A DNA stretch of 64,000 bases from NCBI GenBank assembly GCA_963728935.1, contig CAVSMC010000001.1, positions 2,418,001 to 2,482,000 of the forward strand, given 5' to 3'. The notes beneath the pieces are model-generated. The model saw only the letters and a program-made list of their open reading frames with translations. It ran no database searches and was not told the origin of the DNA. Origin of the DNA: CAVSMC01 sp963728935 (GTDB lineage Bacteria > Pseudomonadota > Gammaproteobacteria > Burkholderiales > Casimicrobiaceae). The translations under genes and the position numbers were made by a program. Positions 15,935 to 24,492 of this stretch are shown piece after piece; position 1 is the first letter of the stretch; each line of letters opens with the position of its first letter.

Positions 15935-18478
15935 TTACTTGCTCGCGGCGAGCGCGCTCAGCAAAGCGCCATGATTGGCGGCGAGCTCGCGGTACAGGCG
16001 ATCGGCGACGAGCTGGTGGCCGATCGCGTTCGGATGGTCGTCCCATACGGCGAGACGGATCGAGTCGATGTCGCGGCCTTCGTAGACATCCGCCAGATTG
16101 AGGATGGCGAAGCCGGCGTCCTGCGCGGTGCGCACGGCTTCGGGCGTTTCCTCCTGCCAGCTTCCGCCGCGCACTTGCGGCAGGAAGATCCATACCGGCC
16201 GAATGCCGCGCTCGTGCGACCGTTGCGCGATGTAGCCGTACACCCAGCGCAGGATCTCCTGTCCGTGCGGCTCAAGGTGCTTCAACGCGGTGGGCTCGTC
16301 CATCTCGGCTTTGACGCCGGACTTTTCGACGATCGCGCGCAATCCGTCGTACGGAATGTCGATCCGCTTGCGCACGACCTCGGCCATGTACGACGCCGAT
16401 CGCTGGATTTCGCGGCCCGTCGCGATGTAGAACACCGCCGTCGGATTCATCGCGAGCGACTTGTCGAAAGCGACGAGCTGCTGCGGCGGCTGGTATCCCG
16501 GCACGCCGTAATTCAGCAGTTCGAAATGCTTGAAGTCCGACGTCGGCGGTGACTGGTTCAACCGCTCCTCGAGCAGTGCCTCGAACGTGCCGCCGTCGCC
16601 CACGCCCCAGCCCATCACCGACGACGGTCCCAGCACGGCCGCACGGAATGTCTGCGGCGGCAGTGCCTGCGAATAATCGCGATCCCGCATTCCCCAGCGA
16701 TTGATCGTGATCGTCCCGTACTTGGTCGACGACACGAATGACGGAATCAGCTCGACCTGCGCAAAACCGCCGACGAAGCGCTTGAGACCGGCGTTCTCGA
16801 CTTCGAGCCACGTCGAGGGCTTCTTCGAATAGACCTCCCAGAGCTGCGAGTTGAAGCGGTCGACCGAAAGCAGGCCTTCGTAATAGCCGCGCTCGAGCTT
16901 CGCGTTGTCGAGCCGGCTCAGGTGCCCCGAGCGCAACGAGTGCACGAGCGTGGCGACCTCGGTGCCGAGCCTCGTGTGAACCGACTCGATCGATACGACG
17001 GTGAGCGCGACCATCGAGGCGATCGTCACCGCGGTGTCGCGCGCCAACGCGCGGCGCGCGATGTCGGGCGTCTTGGCCGTCTCGGCCTTCTGGTGCGGGA
17101 TGCTGCCGAGCACGATCACCGCGAGCACCAACCCGGGAACGAGCAGCGCACCGAACGTATACGGCCCTTTGAGCGCCGACCACAGCGAAAGCCAGTCGGA
17201 GACGGACTCCGACGTCCACAGCGACCACAGGATGCAGATGAGCCAGAACGTCGCGTACGTCTTGGCGACGACGACGGCGCCGCGCCGCCACGTCCATTCC
17301 GGCTTGCCGAGGCTGCGGTTGCGTCCGTACTTGATCTCGTACAGCGAATTGGCGACCACGAGAATGCCGAGCACGCCCCAGAACAGGATGTCCTGCCACG
17401 CGAACAGCACGGAGCCGCGCAACCAGAACCACTGGTACGAATGCAGCGCCCACGTGAGCATGAACACGAACAGCGTCGCCACCGTGATCGCCGTCGTCGT
17501 CCCGAAGCGCTTCAAAGCGAACACCGCCGGAAAGTAGAAGATCTTCTGCATGAAGTCTTTCCAGTAGATGTTGATTCGCCGCCAGAAATCGGTGAAGCTC
17601 GACGCGAGAAGATAACGGTTGTGCGTTTCAGGCAGATGGAAGCCGTACAGGTGCAGCATGCCGACGACCATGTGGAACAGGCCGGACACGCGCAGATACA
17701 GCAGGAAATTGGAGACGAGGTAGCGTCCGAGCTCGGCGGGACCGGTGACCTCCGACGGCGCGAGCGTGACGTGATAGTAGATGTAGCGGTAGAGGATCAG
17801 ATGGACGACGCCGCGAACCATCCAGTCGATGCCCTTCTGATAGGTGAGATAGGCATCGGTTGAATAATACGTTCGCCGGTACGTCTTGAAATCGATCACC
17901 GGGAACAGCGGGAAGCACGCGTTCGGCAGCATGAAGAAGTAACCGAGCGACTGCGCCGGCGTGACCGGCACCTTGTCGTGCCGCAGATCGTAGAAGTAGA
18001 CGATCATGCGGAACATGAACATCGAGCCGAGGATCGGCCAGATCGCTTCCGACCAGGGAAACGGCAGCAGCTTCGCGCGCTGCGCCATCAGCAGCGCGCC
18101 GGCAGCGCACAGCAGCAATGCGCGGACCCTGATCGACGTCGGCAAGTGACAGATGCCGATCAGCGCGAGACCGAGTCCGATCAGCCAGATGCCGTTTGCG
18201 AGGCCGAGCACCATCGGGATCGTCAGCAGGCTCAGGCCGCTGAAGAACGCGAGACGCAGCCGCAGCGGCAGGAACGCATTGACGACGAAGCCGCCGAACG
18301 CCACGGCGGCGAGCTGAACGAATGCGGTGCTCTCGATTTGGAACTGGCGCAGCAGGATCAGCACCAGCACGAGCTGTACGGCGACGACCAGAAAGTCGCG
18401 GATACCGATGCCGCTCGCCGTCTGCGCGGAGATCGCACCGCGTTTGTCGATGCCGTTTGCAGTTATTGCAGTGTCCAT
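15935..18478 (-). CDS. MBOAT O-acyltransferase fused to SGNH/DltD-like domain
   Basis: An 847-residue membrane protein. Residues about 28-460 form the MBOAT core with about 10-12 hydrophobic segments, the FTDFWRRINIYWKDFMQKIF loop (295-314) and the likely catalytic H346 in LTWALHSYQW. After a last hydrophobic segment (about 482-500), residues 530-847 form a periplasmic SGNH-type domain with GPSSVMGWGVG (S619, an altered GDS motif) and WDDHPNAIGH (D813/H815). DltB and DltD do the same two jobs as separate proteins in D-alanylation. First gene of the operon, it is divergent from a TPR gene across 176 bases. It should move the carrier-bound group across the membrane onto a cell-surface or secreted acceptor. 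Confidence 0.82.
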   Translation of the reverse strand: MDTAITANGIDKRGAISAQTASGIGIRDFLVVAVQLVLVLILLRQFQIESTAFVQLAAVAFGGFVVNAFLPLRLRLAFFSGLSLLTIPMVLGLANGIWLIGLGLALIGICHLPTSIRVRALLLCAAGALLMAQRAKLLPFPWSEAIWPILGSMFMFRMIVYFYDLRHDKVPVTPAQSLGYFFMLPNACFPLFPVIDFKTYRRTYYSTDAYLTYQKGIDWMVRGVVHLILYRYIYYHVTLAPSEVTGPAELGRYLVSNFLLYLRVSGLFHMVVGMLHLYGFHLPETHNRYLLASSFTDFWRRINIYWKDFMQKIFYFPAVFALKRFGTTTAITVATLFVFMLTWALHSYQWFWLRGSVLFAWQDILFWGVLGILVVANSLYEIKYGRNRSLGKPEWTWRRGAVVVAKTYATFWLICILWSLWTSESVSDWLSLWSALKGPYTFGALLVPGLVLAVIVLGSIPHQKAETAKTPDIARRALARDTAVTIASMVALTVVSIESVHTRLGTEVATLVHSLRSGHLSRLDNAKLERGYYEGLLSVDRFNSQLWEVYSKKPSTWLEVENAGLKRFVGGFAQVELIPSFVSSTKYGTITINRWGMRDRDYSQALPPQTFRAAVLGPSSVMGWGVGDGGTFEALLEERLNQSPPTSDFKHFELLNYGVPGYQPPQQLVAFDKSLAMNPTAVFYIATGREIQRSASYMAEVVRKRIDIPYDGLRAIVEKSGVKAEMDEPTALKHLEPHGQEILRWVYGYIAQRSHERGIRPVWIFLPQVRGGSWQEETPEAVRTAQDAGFAILNLADVYEGRDIDSIRLAVWDDHPNAIGHQLVADRLYRELAANHGALLSALAASK

Positions 18479-18654
18479 TCGTCGATCCGGTAACAGGGAG
18501 GAACGTTCGCGCTCGCTCGATCCGAAAAGTCAGGTAGACGGCTGCTCGTCCGACCGGCGCCGTCTTCGCGGCCCTCGATTCTATGGTACCGGTGCGCTAT
18601 CACCCAAATGGAATCGTGCGATGATGCCGCTTCGTGTGCCGTTTCGGAGCGAGC
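18479..18654. promoter_or_regulatory. divergent promoter region
   Basis: A 176-base gap between the divergently transcribed MBOAT operon and the TPR gene. It must carry both promoters. No sigma-54 GG-N10-GC pair with correct spacing is found on either strand, and no clear sigma-70 pair is obvious. A GGAGCGA ribosome site precedes the TPR ATG. Confidence 0.45.
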
Positions 18655-19995
18655 ATGAAACGTACAACACGTCGACCACCGATTCCATTCGCACCGGCGC
18701 GCGCGGTAGCTCGGCTGTGCGTCGCTTGCACGGCCGCACTCGCCGTGTCGATGCCGTTGACCGCACGCTGCGCGACCGATGCAGCGGCGGCGCCGAGCGC
18801 GCGACCCGATGCCGCAGCGATCACTGGCCCTGAACGCACCGGGGTCACGCTGCTCCAGAAGAACGATCTCGCCGGAGCGGAAGCGGCGTTCAAGGAAGCG
18901 CTCGCCGCCTCGCCGAATAAGCCGGGCCCGTTGCTTGGTCTTGCCGAGATCGCAATCCGGCGTGATCAGCCGGCGCAAGCGCGCGCATGGCTCGAGCAAG
19001 CGCAGTCGATCGCGCCGCAGAACGCGTTCGTGCGAGCCGATTTCGGTCGCGTTTACGCAATGACGGGCGAGTATGAGCGCGCAGAGGCGTCGTTCAAGGA
19101 AGCGATCGGGCTCGACGCGCGCAGTGTCGCCGCGCACCTGGGTCTCGGCGATCTGTACGTGGGTCCGCTCAAACGGCCGGCGGATGCGATCGCCGAATAC
19201 CAGTTCATCATCAAGCAGCGGCCCGACTTTGCGGCCGCGTACGTTGGACTCGGCCGCGCGCATGCGGAGCTTAAGAACATCGACGAAGCGGTAAGGGATT
19301 TTCGCACGGCAGCCGGACTCGCCCGCAACAATCCGGCGCCCTACCACGCGCTCGGCCGCCTTTACGCGCAGCAGAAGCACTTCGACGAGGCGATCGCCGC
19401 GTTCGACCTCGCTTTGCGAATCAACTCGCGGTTCTTACCGGCTTTGTCCGATCGCGCGACCGTGTTTGCACAGATGGGGCGCGACAAGCAGGCAATCGCA
19501 GACTTCGAGACGCTGGTCAAAGCGAATCCAGCCGATGCCGTCACGCGGTTGAGGCTCGGGCTGCTCTACCACCGCGTCGGACGCAAGGCGGAAGCCAAGG
19601 CGATGCTGCTCGAGGCGGTGAAGGAGAAGCCGGATCTTTCGCTCGCTTACAACCTCCTCGCCTGGATGGCCGCGGAGTCGAAAACCGACCTCGACAATGC
19701 GCTCGTCTGGGCGAACAGGGCGGTCGAGCTCGGCCCCGACGAGCCCGGCTTCCAAGACACGCTCGGATGGGTCCATCGGGCGCGCGGCGAGAACGATCTT
19801 GCGATCGCCGCGCTGTCCAAGGCGGCGGCGGCCGAACAGCCGCGAGCGGATTTCTTCTATCACCTCGGGATCGTGTATGCCGAGTCGGGCCGCAACGACG
19901 AGGCGGCCGCCGCGCTGAATCGCGCGCTCGGGATCGACGCCGGCTTCTCCGGCGCGGACGACGCGCGCAAGCGCTTGAGCGCGCTCGGCAAATAG
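18655..19995 (+). CDS. secreted TPR-repeat protein (PrsT-like)
   Basis: A 446-residue protein with a signal peptide (basic n-region MKRTTRRPP, hydrophobic VACTAALAVSMPL, cleavage near ARCA-TD) and about ten to eleven tetratricopeptide repeats filling residues 70-446, for example AEAAFKEALAASPNKPGPLL and YHALGRLYAQQKHFDEAIAA. TPR proteins of this type accompany PEP-CTERM/XrtA systems and probably scaffold envelope protein complexes. The ATG was chosen for the GGAGCGA site just upstream. Its gene lies between two PEP-CTERM genes and before the EPS locus. Confidence 0.78.
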   Translation: MKRTTRRPPIPFAPARAVARLCVACTAALAVSMPLTARCATDAAAAPSARPDAAAITGPERTGVTLLQKNDLAGAEAAFKEALAASPNKPGPLLGLAEIAIRRDQPAQARAWLEQAQSIAPQNAFVRADFGRVYAMTGEYERAEASFKEAIGLDARSVAAHLGLGDLYVGPLKRPADAIAEYQFIIKQRPDFAAAYVGLGRAHAELKNIDEAVRDFRTAAGLARNNPAPYHALGRLYAQQKHFDEAIAAFDLALRINSRFLPALSDRATVFAQMGRDKQAIADFETLVKANPADAVTRLRLGLLYHRVGRKAEAKAMLLEAVKEKPDLSLAYNLLAWMAAESKTDLDNALVWANRAVELGPDEPGFQDTLGWVHRARGENDLAIAALSKAAAAEQPRADFFYHLGIVYAESGRNDEAAAALNRALGIDAGFSGADDARKRLSALGK

Positions 19996-20020
19996 GCCCG
20001 CGCATGCGGCTCACCGCCGC

Positions 20021-20038
20021 AGCCCGTCCGCGCGGGCT
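20021..20038 (+). terminator. possible weak terminator after TPR gene
   Basis: The stem AGCCCG/CGGGCT with a six-base loop lies 25 bases after the TPR stop. It is followed by mixed sequence with only short T runs, so if it works it is a weak or factor-assisted terminator. Confidence 0.35.
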
Positions 20039-20107
20039 GTCGGGCGTTCTTACAGGCCCATTGCGGCTTGATCTTTGATCTTATTGATATCGTTGGATTT
20101 AATAACA

Positions 20108-20123
20108 AGGCGCAATTATTGCT
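20108..20123 (+). promoter_or_regulatory. sigma-54 (RpoN) type -24/-12 promoter before second PEP-CTERM gene
   Basis: The sequence AGGCGCAATTATTGCT keeps GG and GC exactly 12 bases apart and matches TTGCT and the GGC-C part of the consensus TGGCACG-N4-TTGCW. It lies in an AT-rich island 51 bases before the ATG of the PEP-CTERM gene at 20174, giving a leader of about 40 bases. It is the same promoter type, and the same target class, as the element at 10688. Confidence 0.7.
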
Positions 20124-20173
20124 TCTATTGCTATACCGGCTATCGGCACCGGAATCTGAGGAAAGCGGAAGGT

Positions 20174-20788
20174 ATGCGTCGTCTTTCGATCGGCTCGACT
20201 CTCGTGGCCGCCGGTATCGCGCTGGTTGCGGCTACCGCGCAGGCGGACGTGGTCATGCTGAACGACCTCGAGACCCAAACCATTCCGGGGCAGGACTTCA
20301 CGTTCACGTTCACCGGCTTGGATCCTTCCGACGGTACCGGCGCCACGTTCATCCTGCGCGCACAGGGCGACTACGAGGGCTTGCCGCCGCCCTTGGATAC
20401 GGAAACGCTGAGTTGGCGGATCGACGGCGGGATCGCGAGCGCCGGCCCGGTCGGCGGGTTCGTGCCACCGTGCGCCGGCGGCGAAGGGGGACCTTTCGAT
20501 TTCTGCCACGAAATCCAAGCGCTCGGCAACGTCGAATGGCAGCGCACGTACCCGCTGTCGGCGGCGACGACCAACGCGTTGCTCGCCGATGGCGCCCTCT
20601 CGATCTTCGTCGATCTGTCGGACGACGTCGGGCTCTTTGCTCCGCCGAACTTCGTCGAAGTGACGTTCATCTACAACTCCGGTACAACGCCGCCGCCTCC
20701 ACTTCCGGAGCCGGCGACGTGGACGCTGCTGACGGTCGGCCTTGCCGCGCTCGGCGCGAGCAGGCGTACGCGCGCTCGGGTGGCCTAG
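20174..20788 (+). CDS. PEP-CTERM sorting-domain protein
   Basis: A 204-residue secreted protein. The signal peptide is MRRLSIGSTLVAAGIALVAA ending TAQA-DV; the start is set by the GGAAAGCGGAAGG purine-rich site before the ATG. The body is rich in Gly, Pro, Asp and Phe with two Cys (VPPCAGG and FDFCHE) and a beta-sandwich look. The C-terminus is LPEPATWTLLTVGLAALGAS followed by RRTRARVA, the PEP-CTERM tail. It is a predicted substrate of the XrtA exosortase encoded 10 kb downstream. Its function beyond sorting is unknown. Confidence 0.92.
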   Translation: MRRLSIGSTLVAAGIALVAATAQADVVMLNDLETQTIPGQDFTFTFTGLDPSDGTGATFILRAQGDYEGLPPPLDTETLSWRIDGGIASAGPVGGFVPPCAGGEGGPFDFCHEIQALGNVEWQRTYPLSAATTNALLADGALSIFVDLSDDVGLFAPPNFVEVTFIYNSGTTPPPPLPEPATWTLLTVGLAALGASRRTRARVA

Positions 20789-21280
20789 CAGCGACTTTTC
20801 CCCGCGGATGGTGTATCGACACCGTCTGACCTGCATGTCGAGCGAGACGCTAACGCGACCTTGTGTCGCGGCAGGCTTCGCATTGCGGTCGCGCCATCGC
20901 ACCGGTGCCGGCGCAGCTCGGGACGCACTGTAGCGATGCGTCGCGGCGTCGACGAGTGAATCGGCGTAGTCGGATCTGCCGAAGGACGGCTTAATGGAAC
21001 CTTCGGTCGGGTCATTGTTCGCCAAACATCGTTCGTCATTCAGAATCTGAATTACCGGACGCGCGCATTCTGCGCACATAGCACTGCGCGTGCATACGGC
21101 GAATTGAGCCGCCCCTCGCGCCTCAGCGGCGCGCCGCAACGGATGTTCCCGCGCGGCAACGTGTGCACGACACATCGCATACGACATCACCCGTGCTGAG
21201 AATTCACGGGCACCGCGCTCGATAGCGGTGTTAACATGAGCACCCCGCGGCAGCCGCATCGGACAAACGGGAGACTGCGT
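20789..21280. other. 492-base non-coding gap before the EPS locus
   Basis: No protein with plausible composition is found in either direction; frames here are Arg/Ser/Ala-rich shadows. It should contain the promoter of the long EPS operon. A small inverted repeat CCCGTG...CACGGG (21190-21195 with 21205-21210) lies 70 bases before the first EPS gene and could be an operator, but this is weak. No sigma-54 pair with correct spacing was found. Confidence 0.5.
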
Positions 21281-21919
21281 ATGAAGTCGATCTTCGAAAG
21301 CGCCACGTCGAGAGTCTCGATACGTGCCGGCGCGCTCGTCGGCGTATTGCTGGCGATGTTCGTCGCGTCGTGCGCGACGAAAAATCCTCCGGCGCCGCGC
21401 GAAGCCGGAGTCGAAGATTACACGTACCACATCGGGCCACTCGATGCGATCAACATCATCGTCTGGCGCAATCCGGAGCTGTCGATGTCGGTCGCCGTGC
21501 GTCCGGACGGAAAGATCTCGACGCCGCTGATCGACGATCTGCCGGCGCTCGGCAAGACGCCGACCGAGCTCGAGCGCGACGTCGAAAAGGCGCTCGGCAA
21601 GTTCATCCGCGACCCGGTGGTGACCGTCGTGGTTACGCACTTCATCGGCCCGTCCAGCGAGCAGGTGCGCGTCGCCGGAGAGGCGGTGAAGCCGCAGATC
21701 CTGTCCTATCGCAAGAACATGACGGTCCTCGACGTGATGATCGAGGTCGGAGGCCTCACCGACTTCGCCGATGGCAACGCCGCGAGCATCTACAGGCAAT
21801 CGGAAGGCGGCAAGCTCTACAACGTGCGGCTCAAGGACTTGGTAAAGCGGGGCGACATATCGGCCAACGTCGAAATGAAGCCAGGCGATATTCTGATCAT
21901 CCCGCAGAGTTGGTTTTGA
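21281..21919 (+). CDS. polysaccharide export lipoprotein, Wza/BexD family (XrtA-type EPS)
   Basis: Outer-membrane export lipoprotein of 212 residues. A lipobox is visible after the hydrophobic core (ALVGVLLAMFVASCATKN, lipidated Cys about residue 31). The Poly_export domain starts with YTYHIGPLDAINIIVWRNPE and continues with VRPDGKISTPLIDDLPALGK; a SLBB-type segment RVAGEAVKPQILSYRKNMTV follows, and the end is KPGDILIIPQSWF. The ATG preceded by GGGAG was chosen over an ATG 45 bases earlier that has no ribosome site. It is the first gene of the XrtA-associated EPS operon and should form the outer-membrane pore with the chain-length protein next to it. Confidence 0.9.
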   Translation: MKSIFESATSRVSIRAGALVGVLLAMFVASCATKNPPAPREAGVEDYTYHIGPLDAINIIVWRNPELSMSVAVRPDGKISTPLIDDLPALGKTPTELERDVEKALGKFIRDPVVTVVVTHFIGPSSEQVRVAGEAVKPQILSYRKNMTVLDVMIEVGGLTDFADGNAASIYRQSEGGKLYNVRLKDLVKRGDISANVEMKPGDILIIPQSWF

Positions 21920-21956
21920 CATCGGCCGGAGCGCATCGACGGAATCCTAGAACGCT

Positions 21957-23522
21957 ATGAACGAGATCCTGCAACAGGCACTCAACTATCTGCGCGGCAT
22001 GTGGCAGCGGCGCTGGATCGGCCTCGCAGCGGCGTGGATCGCTGCGATCGTGGGCGTCACCATCGTGTACCGCATTCCGGAGCGGTTCGAGGCGAGCGCG
22101 CGCGTTTACGTCGATACCGAATCGCTGCTCAAACCGCTGCTCGCGGGTCTGACCATTCAACCGAACGTCGACCAGCAGGTCCGCTTGATGAGCCGCACGC
22201 TGATCAGCCGGCCCAACGTCGAGAAGCTCGTGCGCATGGCCGACCTCGACCTCAAGGTCAAGTCGAACAAGGAGCGCGAAGACTTGATCGACAAGGTGAC
22301 CGCCGACATCAAGCTTTCCGGCGCGTCGGCAACCAATCTGTACGTGATCACTTATCGCGACACGAGCCCCGAGCAGGCGCGACAGGTCGTCCAGTCACTG
22401 CTCGCGATCTTTGTCGAGTCGAGCCTCGGCGACAAGAGGCAGGATTCGCGCACGGCGTTCAAGTTTCTCGACGATCAGATCCGCCACTACGAGACGAGCC
22501 TGCAAGCGGCCGAGGACCGGCTGAAGGAGTTCAGGCTCAAGTACATGGGCTATTCGAGCCGCGAGGGCGAGGACTATTTCGCCCGGATGACGGAGCTCAA
22601 GTCGTCGGTCGAGGCTGCGCGGCTCGAGTTGCATGCGGCCGAGCAGTCGCGCGACGCGTACAAGCGGGAGCTCGCCGGGGAAGTGCCGACGTTCATGCCG
22701 GAAGCGGGGACGGTGGCAAAGAGCGAGGCCGTACCCGAGCTCGATCAACGCATTGCCACGCTGCGGGCGGAGGTCGATGGACTGCTGCGCAGGTACACCG
22801 ATCAACATCCCGACGTGCAGAACGCAAAACGGCTGATCGCTCAGCTCGAGGAGCAACGTCGCACGGAGCTCGAGGCGCGGCGCAGCGCGATGGCCGCGAA
22901 GGGTGTCACTGCTTCGCCCGCGACGCTTGCCGAGCGCAATCCGGTGTTCCAGCAATTGCGGTTGTCGCTCGCCGAAGCCGAAGCGAACGTCGCGTCTTCG
23001 CGCGCGAAGCTCGCCGGCCATGAAGAGAAGTACCAGCAGCTGCAGGCGCAGGCGCAGCTCGTTCCGAAGGTCGAGGCAGAGTTCGCGCAGCTCAATCGCG
23101 ATTACGCCGTGCAAAAGAAGACGTACGAGAACCTGCTGGCGCGGCGCGAAGCCGCCGCGATGGGCGTCGGCGTGCAGGATGCCGGCGGCGCGCAGTTCCG
23201 AGTCATCGATCCGCCACGCGTGCAGCCGAAGCCGGTCGCGCCCAACCGCTTGGTGCTGCTGCTCGCGGCGTTCGGCGCTTCGCTGCTCTTCGGCATGGCG
23301 GCGAGCTTCGTCGCGAGCCAGGTGCTGCCGACGTTCCACGACACGCGGACGATGCGCGATGTCACCAAACGGCCGATCCTCGGCATGGTCTCGATGCTGC
23401 CGCGACCCAACTTGATCCGGCAACGTCGACGACGGGCATTCCTGTTCGCCGGCGGGATGGCCGGACTGGTCGCATCGTTCACCGCGGTGTTGACGCTGGT
23501 GCTGCTCGCCACACGCGTATAG
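21957..23522 (+). CDS. polysaccharide chain-length determinant (Wzz/GumC-like, XrtA system)
   Basis: Inner-membrane co-polymerase of 521 residues with two transmembrane helices, near residues 20-38 (RWIGLAAAWIAAIVGVTIVY) and about 421-442. The Wzz domain includes YVDTESLLKPLLAGLTIQPN, and a long periplasmic coiled coil occupies residues 170-375 (LEEQRRTELEARRSAMAAKG and similar heptads). A GNVR-like stretch is seen as AEFAQLNRDYAVQKKTYENL. A final helix closes the C-terminus. The kinase domain is a separate gene immediately downstream, as in many Gram-negative XrtA loci. Confidence 0.9.
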   Translation: MNEILQQALNYLRGMWQRRWIGLAAAWIAAIVGVTIVYRIPERFEASARVYVDTESLLKPLLAGLTIQPNVDQQVRLMSRTLISRPNVEKLVRMADLDLKVKSNKEREDLIDKVTADIKLSGASATNLYVITYRDTSPEQARQVVQSLLAIFVESSLGDKRQDSRTAFKFLDDQIRHYETSLQAAEDRLKEFRLKYMGYSSREGEDYFARMTELKSSVEAARLELHAAEQSRDAYKRELAGEVPTFMPEAGTVAKSEAVPELDQRIATLRAEVDGLLRRYTDQHPDVQNAKRLIAQLEEQRRTELEARRSAMAAKGVTASPATLAERNPVFQQLRLSLAEAEANVASSRAKLAGHEEKYQQLQAQAQLVPKVEAEFAQLNRDYAVQKKTYENLLARREAAAMGVGVQDAGGAQFRVIDPPRVQPKPVAPNRLVLLLAAFGASLLFGMAASFVASQVLPTFHDTRTMRDVTKRPILGMVSMLPRPNLIRQRRRRAFLFAGGMAGLVASFTAVLTLVLLATRV

Positions 23523-23535
23523 GAGTAATCGAACG

Positions 23536-24492
23536 ATGAGCCTGATCGAACAAGCGGCGAAGCGGCTCGAGGAGCTCCGACGCGCCGGCGCGGAGCCGGC
23601 CGATGTCGCCGCTCCCGTCGTCGTCGAAGCGCCCGCTGCACTTCGCATACCCACGCCGGAAGCAATGATGCGCGCCGTCGAAGCGGCCGGCGCGACGCGC
23701 TCGCTCGACCATGCGCCGAAGCTTCCGCCCGCGCGCAACGAAGCGACCGGCGCAAGCTCGACCGCCAACGGCATCGAGATCAATCTCGCCAAGCTCAAGT
23801 CGCTCGGCTTCGTCACGCCCGACGAGCCGAAATCGCAGATCGCCGACGAATTCCGGTTGATCAAGCGGCCGATCATCCGCAACACGCTCGGTCCCGCCAA
23901 GCCGGAGAACGCCAACCTCATCATGGTGACCAGCGCCTTACCCGGCGAGGGCAAGACGTTCACGGCGGTCAATCTCGCGATGAGCATCGCGATGGAATAC
24001 AACAATACCGTGCTGCTGGTCGACGGCGACGTCGCGCACCCGGCGTTGCCGGACCTGCTCGATGTGCCGCAGGAGCCGGGCCTGCTGGACCTGCTCACGC
24101 GCGACGATATCGATTTCGGCGAGGCGCTGGTCAAGACCAACGTCGACAAGCTGACGGTCCTGCCGGCGGGCACGCGCCATCGGCGGGCAACGGAGCTTCT
24201 CGCGAGCGAGCAGATGGCAAGCCTGCTGCGCGAGCTCGCGGCGCGCTACCACGATCGCATCATCATCTTCGACTCGCCGCCACTGCTGCCGACGACCGAG
24301 GCACGCGTGCTCGCGAATCACATGGGGCAGATCGTGATGGTCGTTGCGGCCGACACGACGACGCACCACCAGGTCAACCTGGCGCTGGCGGCGATCGAAA
24401 GCTGCGAGATCGTGCTGATGATGCTCAATAAGGCGAGCTCGACCGACGTCGGCGCGTACTATGGCTACTACGCGGACGACGCGGCCCCTTGA
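23536..24492 (+). CDS. XrtA-associated tyrosine autokinase (BY-kinase, CpsD/CapB family)
   Basis: A 318-residue cytoplasmic bacterial tyrosine kinase regulating polymer synthesis. Walker A is LPGEGKT (135-141), Walker A' is LLVDGDVAHP (160-169) and Walker B is IIIFDSPP (242-249). The C-terminal tyrosine cluster is short: GAYYGYY (306-312), the autophosphorylation tail. Residues 1-100 are a low-complexity linker beginning MSLIEQAAKRLEELRRAG, typical of the XrtA subgroup. It follows the chain-length protein by 13 bases and overlaps the next gene by 32 bases. Confidence 0.92.
   Translation: MSLIEQAAKRLEELRRAGAEPADVAAPVVVEAPAALRIPTPEAMMRAVEAAGATRSLDHAPKLPPARNEATGASSTANGIEINLAKLKSLGFVTPDEPKSQIADEFRLIKRPIIRNTLGPAKPENANLIMVTSALPGEGKTFTAVNLAMSIAMEYNNTVLLVDGDVAHPALPDLLDVPQEPGLLDLLTRDDIDFGEALVKTNVDKLTVLPAGTRHRRATELLASEQMASLLRELAARYHDRIIIFDSPPLLPTTEARVLANHMGQIVMVVAADTTTHHQVNLALAAIESCEIVLMMLNKASSTDVGAYYGYYADDAAP

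Noticed and set aside
21236..21280. Earlier ATG for the export lipoprotein
   Set aside because: No ribosome site, and it would place a charged segment before the lipoprotein signal; the ATG at 21281 has GGGAG upstream.
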